From Symbiodinium sp. CCMP2592 (Eukaryota; Sar; Dinophyceae; Suessiales; Symbiodiniaceae): 64,000 nucleotides of DNA. Positions 60,890 to 64,000 of this stretch are shown in pieces. A program made the position numbers and the translations under genes. The stretch lies in assembly GCA_905221615.1 (NCBI GenBank), contig CAJNDT010000001.1:2283894-2347893 (forward strand), written 5' to 3'. The notes under the pieces are model-generated. The model was not told the origin of the DNA. It ran no database searches and saw only the letters and a list, made by a program, of their open reading frames with translations. Each line of letters starts with the position of its first letter. Within the stretch, counting starts at the first letter, position 1.

Positions 60890-61335
60890 AACCCTAAAGC
60901 TTTGGAAACCCCTAAAACCCCAAGGCCACAACTCTACAACCCTGGCAACCTGAAACCCTAGGCCCTGAACCCTAAGCCCTGTAAACCTTAACCCTAAACC
61001 CGGACTCCCAAACTCCCTAAACCCTAAAATCCCTTGAGGCTTCCTTAGACCCAAACTCCCCAAACTCCCCAAAGCCCCAAACCCTCTAGACCCTTACTCC
61101 CTAAACCCTAACCCTATGAACCTGAAACCCTAAACCCTAGCTCCCTAAACCCCAAATCCCTAACGCCCTAAGCCCCATTCCCTAATTCCCTAAACCCGAA
61201 GAACCCTTAACCCCAAACCCTATCTCCCTAACTCCCTATTCCCTAACTCCCTAAACCCTAAACCCTAACTCCCTAAACCCTGAACCCTAACTCCCTAACT
61301 CCCTCTTCCCTAACTCCCTAAACCCCTAAAGGCCC
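60890..61335. repeat. Degenerate CCCTAAA-type repeat with CTCCCTAAC variants
   Basis: About 30 heptamer- or octamer-like units including CCCTAACT and CTAACTCC variants, in the C-rich orientation. Confidence 0.8.
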
Positions 61336-62149
61336 CTGGAAACTGGGGCGCTCCGGCGGGCTTGTAGGAATCCAAATCCGGCCCCGGCTCCAGTAGGCCG
61401 AGCCTGCGGCCAAAGGGAGACGTGGCAAGAGCGCGCTTAGGGCTTAGGGTTTTGGGGTTCAGGGTTTTGGAGTTCTGGGTTTAGGGTTTTAGGGTTCAGG
61501 GTTTAGGGTTCAGGGTTTATGGTTTAGGGTTCAGGGCTTTTTTAAAGTGCGATGGCTTCTTTCTCTGCTCCGCAAGCAAAGCAGCAGGAAGTTACCCGCC
61601 TCTCGGAAGGGGCCTACACCGCAAGAAAGGGTTTTAGGCTTCAGGGTTTAATTAGGGCTTAGGGTTTGGGGGTTTAAAGTTTAGGGCTTAGGGTCTAGGC
61701 TTCGGTTTTTTGGGGTTTAGAGGGTTTCACAGGAGCTACTATATACCGTTTTATTCTGGTTTCCATGTATAGTTCCGTAAAAGAAGGAGCTTAGGGTCTC
61801 GGCGCTAGGGTCGACAGGCTACCTTTTCGCTCTTGGAGCTTCTGTGGTTTCCAATTAAGTGATACATGCCAGAGCTTCATGGAGCCGGAGTTTAGTTGAG
61901 CAGCTATTGCTACAGCTACTTTCCCTAATTGAGGAATGTATAACCTTTCTGCAAGCTGTGAGAGGCCGTTCATCAGGTGACTGTCGACACGGTACATGCA
62001 TGCATGCATGCATGCACATGTAACTGTATACTGTCTACATCATGTTGTTGTCTACACAAATGCATACATACTGCGCACACACATCGACTTATGTGTGTAC
62101 ATGGATGGGTAGATATACATAGAAAGCCAGACGGATAGATAGACGATGG

Positions 62150-62350
62150 CTAGATAGACAGACCGACAGACACAGTAGATAGACAGATCGACAGATCGAC
62201 AGATCGACAGACAGAAAGACAGACAGACAGGCAGATAGATAGATAGATCGACAGATAGATAGACAAATACACAGAGAGACGGAGAGATAGATGTATGGAT
62301 TGATCGATGGACGGAGGGACGTATGGATGGATGGATGCATGGCTGGCTGG
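62150..62350. repeat. GACA/GATA tetranucleotide microsatellite
   Basis: GACAGACA and GATAGATA runs, then ATGG units. Confidence 0.9.
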
Positions 62351-62710
62351 ATGGACAAATATATGCAACTAGAACACCTTATAACACCCTGACTTGGACG
62401 CTCCAAACCGGATTGCACCGGTCCGAAACCCAGGCACCTTGCTAGCCATCTGCTGGCCTCATCGGCTGCACCCACCTGAATACTGCAGGGCTGAGGGTCT
62501 AGAGGTTTAAGGGTTTAGGTTTTAGGGGTGTAGGGTTTGGCGGTTTAGGGGTTTAGGGTTTAGCTCCGAAAGGATTTCTTTAGGTGCTCTTTTCGAGATC
62601 CTGAAAGTTTGTACACAGGGCTTCTATAGCGACTGTTTCAGGTGTTGCAGCTGCTTCCGTACTGTAGGTGCTTCTATCGTGGCTCTTTAAAAAGTACTAT
62701 TGTGGGGTTC

Positions 62711-62821
62711 TATATGGGTGGTTGTCAAAATTATGGTACCTTTTTGGGTCCCTATTATAATACGGCACAATAAATATAGGTTACCCAAAAAGGGACCCGA
62801 ATTTTGACAACCGCCCATATG
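62711..62821. mobile_element. Foldback element, family A (111 bp)
   Basis: Starts TATATGGGTGGTTGTCAAAA and ends TTTTGACAACCGCCCATAT. The inner GGTACCTTTTTGGGTCCC pairs with GGTTACCCAAAAAGGGACCC in part. Closest to the copy at 3465. Confidence 0.8.
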
Positions 62822-62944
62822 AGAACACTAGGTCACTAGGAGAGGATCGGGGTCCAGCTGTGTAGGGTTTGGGGCGTTGAAACCTATCCCCTTTCAGGGA
62901 CGCTACTTTCAATGTAGCAGGTGTATTTGTTTCCGGAATTCTAT

Positions 62945-63030
62945 AGGTAGGGTTATAATAGAAGAAACTCCATTTAGGGTACTCAACATTACTTGTAACC
63001 TACCTACTATGTCCCCTGCCCCTCCAGGAT
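62945..63030. mobile_element. Partial foldback element, family D
   Basis: AGGTAGGGTTATAATAGAAG on the left, TAACCTACCTACTATGTCCC on the right. Confidence 0.45.
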
Positions 63031-63828
63031 CTTAATTGTCAATATTTTTCGGGCTTAGGGCTTCAGGGTTTGGGACTTCGGGTTGAGGGGAAGAGTAGTG
63101 AGGATTGCTGCAATGTCCGACTGTGGCGTGAGGATCTTGGACAAAAAAGCATCTAACAATAATCATATGATTATGCTCAATAGTAATACTATGCTACAAT
63201 TACTACAAAAGACAGTATCAACAGTAGTCGTGATAACTTTTTTGTAGCAATACGAGAAGTAAACGCTGTAAAGAAGACCATGACCTTGCCAAGATACGTG
63301 CGACACGAAATCCAATGCAGCCCCTCTCGCAAAGTCCCAAATAGAAGAGGTCGAGACGGCCGCGCCTTGCTGTAGCTCCTGCAAGTTGCTTGTTTAGGGC
63401 TTAGGGTTTTGGGGTTTGGGGTTCAGGGTTCTTCTTGTTATGAACACATTGGTACACTTCTCGATTTGTGCTTCAGGGGTTTAGGGTTGAGGGTTTCAGC
63501 GGTGGACCCGAAACTCATTGTTGTTCGACGATGAACCACGAGAAAACAATGTTCGCACGTGGTGACTTTCCATCTCGGCGACCTGCTGCAGCCCGTGAAT
63601 AACAGGAACGCGCGGGCAACCTCCTACCTTCGACCGTGTACCCAACACCCTACGGCCTGAACCCAAAACCCTAGGCCCTAGACCCTGAACCCTAAACCCT
63701 TAAGGGCCTGGGCCCAGAACCCTAAACTCTCCCTAAACCGTTGAACCGCATTAACCCTTAAGGCCTTAAGGCACCTAGAGCCTGAACCCCAAATCTTTGG
63801 CAGTCAAGCCTAAACCCTAAACCCCCAA

Positions 63829-63963
63829 ACTTACCTTTGGTTAGTAGGGAATGGAGGAATGGGGTACAATGATAACTACTACTACTACCACCACCACCAC
63901 CACCACTACTACTACTACTACTACCACCACCATTCTTCCATTCCCTACTAACCAAAGGTAAGT
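63829..63963. mobile_element. Foldback element, family C with expanded TAC/ACC loop (135 bp)
   Basis: Starts ACTTACCTTTGGTTAGTAGG and ends CCTACTAACCAAAGGTAAGT. The loop is ACTACTACT..ACCACC..ACTACT, about 60 nt of trinucleotides, where the copy at 53572 has only a short GTAGTAATAGTAG. Confidence 0.85.
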
Positions 63964-64000
63964 AAACCCTAAGCGGGCCCCTAAACCCCTAAACCCCCTA

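Larger units (their letters stand above)
59813..64000. other. Non-genic right end: foldback elements and telomere-like repeats
   Basis: No gene recognised. Elements are listed separately; the remaining sequence is largely degenerate CCCTAAA/TTTAGGG with small unique gaps. Confidence 0.55.

Noticed and set aside
1..64000. CRISPR array, bacterial promoter/terminator signals, tRNA/rRNA genes
   Set aside because: The tandem repeats have no unique-spacer pattern, the organism is eukaryotic, and no convincing tRNA or rRNA sequence was seen by eye.

Overview
The window looks like nuclear DNA of a dinoflagellate (inference). The reasons are pervasive TTTAGGG/CCCTAAA telomere-type motifs through the non-coding DNA, multi-exon genes with GT-AG or GC-AG introns whose acceptors read AG|G, a block of genes all on one strand, and very heavy loads of LINEs, foldback elements and microsatellites. 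There is no bacterial-style operon, no rRNA or tRNA gene and no CRISPR array that I could recognise.

Layout. 1-2263: the 3' part of a LINE pol with RT palm, zinc knuckle and RNase H. 2264-7049: telomere-like repeats, foldback elements and microsatellites. 7050-15980 (+): 'cluster 1', holding a 1616-aa endonuclease-RT-zinc finger LINE protein that ends in a ubiquitin-specific protease (USP) domain, a frameshifted ORF, a small ORF, a kinase-fold protein with a signal-like N-terminus and a 2OG-Fe(II) oxygenase-like protein. 18036-31165 (-): a run of intron-containing host-like genes, all on the minus strand: a transposase-like or repeat-derived protein, a 541-aa two-exon protein, a tentative gene, a Lys/Glu/Pro-repeat protein, a GIY-YIG-like protein and an acidic/Ser-rich protein. 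32308-38259 (+): 'cluster 2', holding three paralogous F-box-like ORFs, a GT32-type glycosyltransferase fused to a zinc-finger/gag-like module, and a -1 frame continuation. 38300-55440: almost entirely repeats, including a 104-bp satellite carrying a palindrome, foldback elements, TAC/CAG microsatellites and degenerate telomere repeats. 55441-59812 (-): a clean 357-aa protein with three 64-66-aa repeats, plus a multi-exon gene. 59813-64000: more foldback elements and telomere-like DNA.

Most interesting signal. Fifteen pairs of very short hairpins lie in clusters 1 and 2 and essentially nowhere else. Each hairpin has an invariant ACA triloop closed by C-G (core CACAG) and a 3-5 bp stem whose sequence changes but stays complementary, for example GAGC-ACA-GCTC, GGAC-ACA-GTCC and GCGC-ACA-GCGC. 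The two hairpins of a pair are 9-22 nt apart, always in the gene-sense orientation. They sit between ORFs, or inside ORFs in linkers, where they are translated in frame. Clusters 1 and 2 also share a 22-bp motif in inverted orientation: downstream of the last ORF of cluster 1 and upstream of the first ORF of cluster 2. I propose that the two clusters are the 3' and 5' parts of one family of large LINE-derived composite elements that carry ubiquitin-pathway and modifying enzymes and are marked by double-hairpin elements. That assembly is an inference; the hairpins themselves are directly visible.
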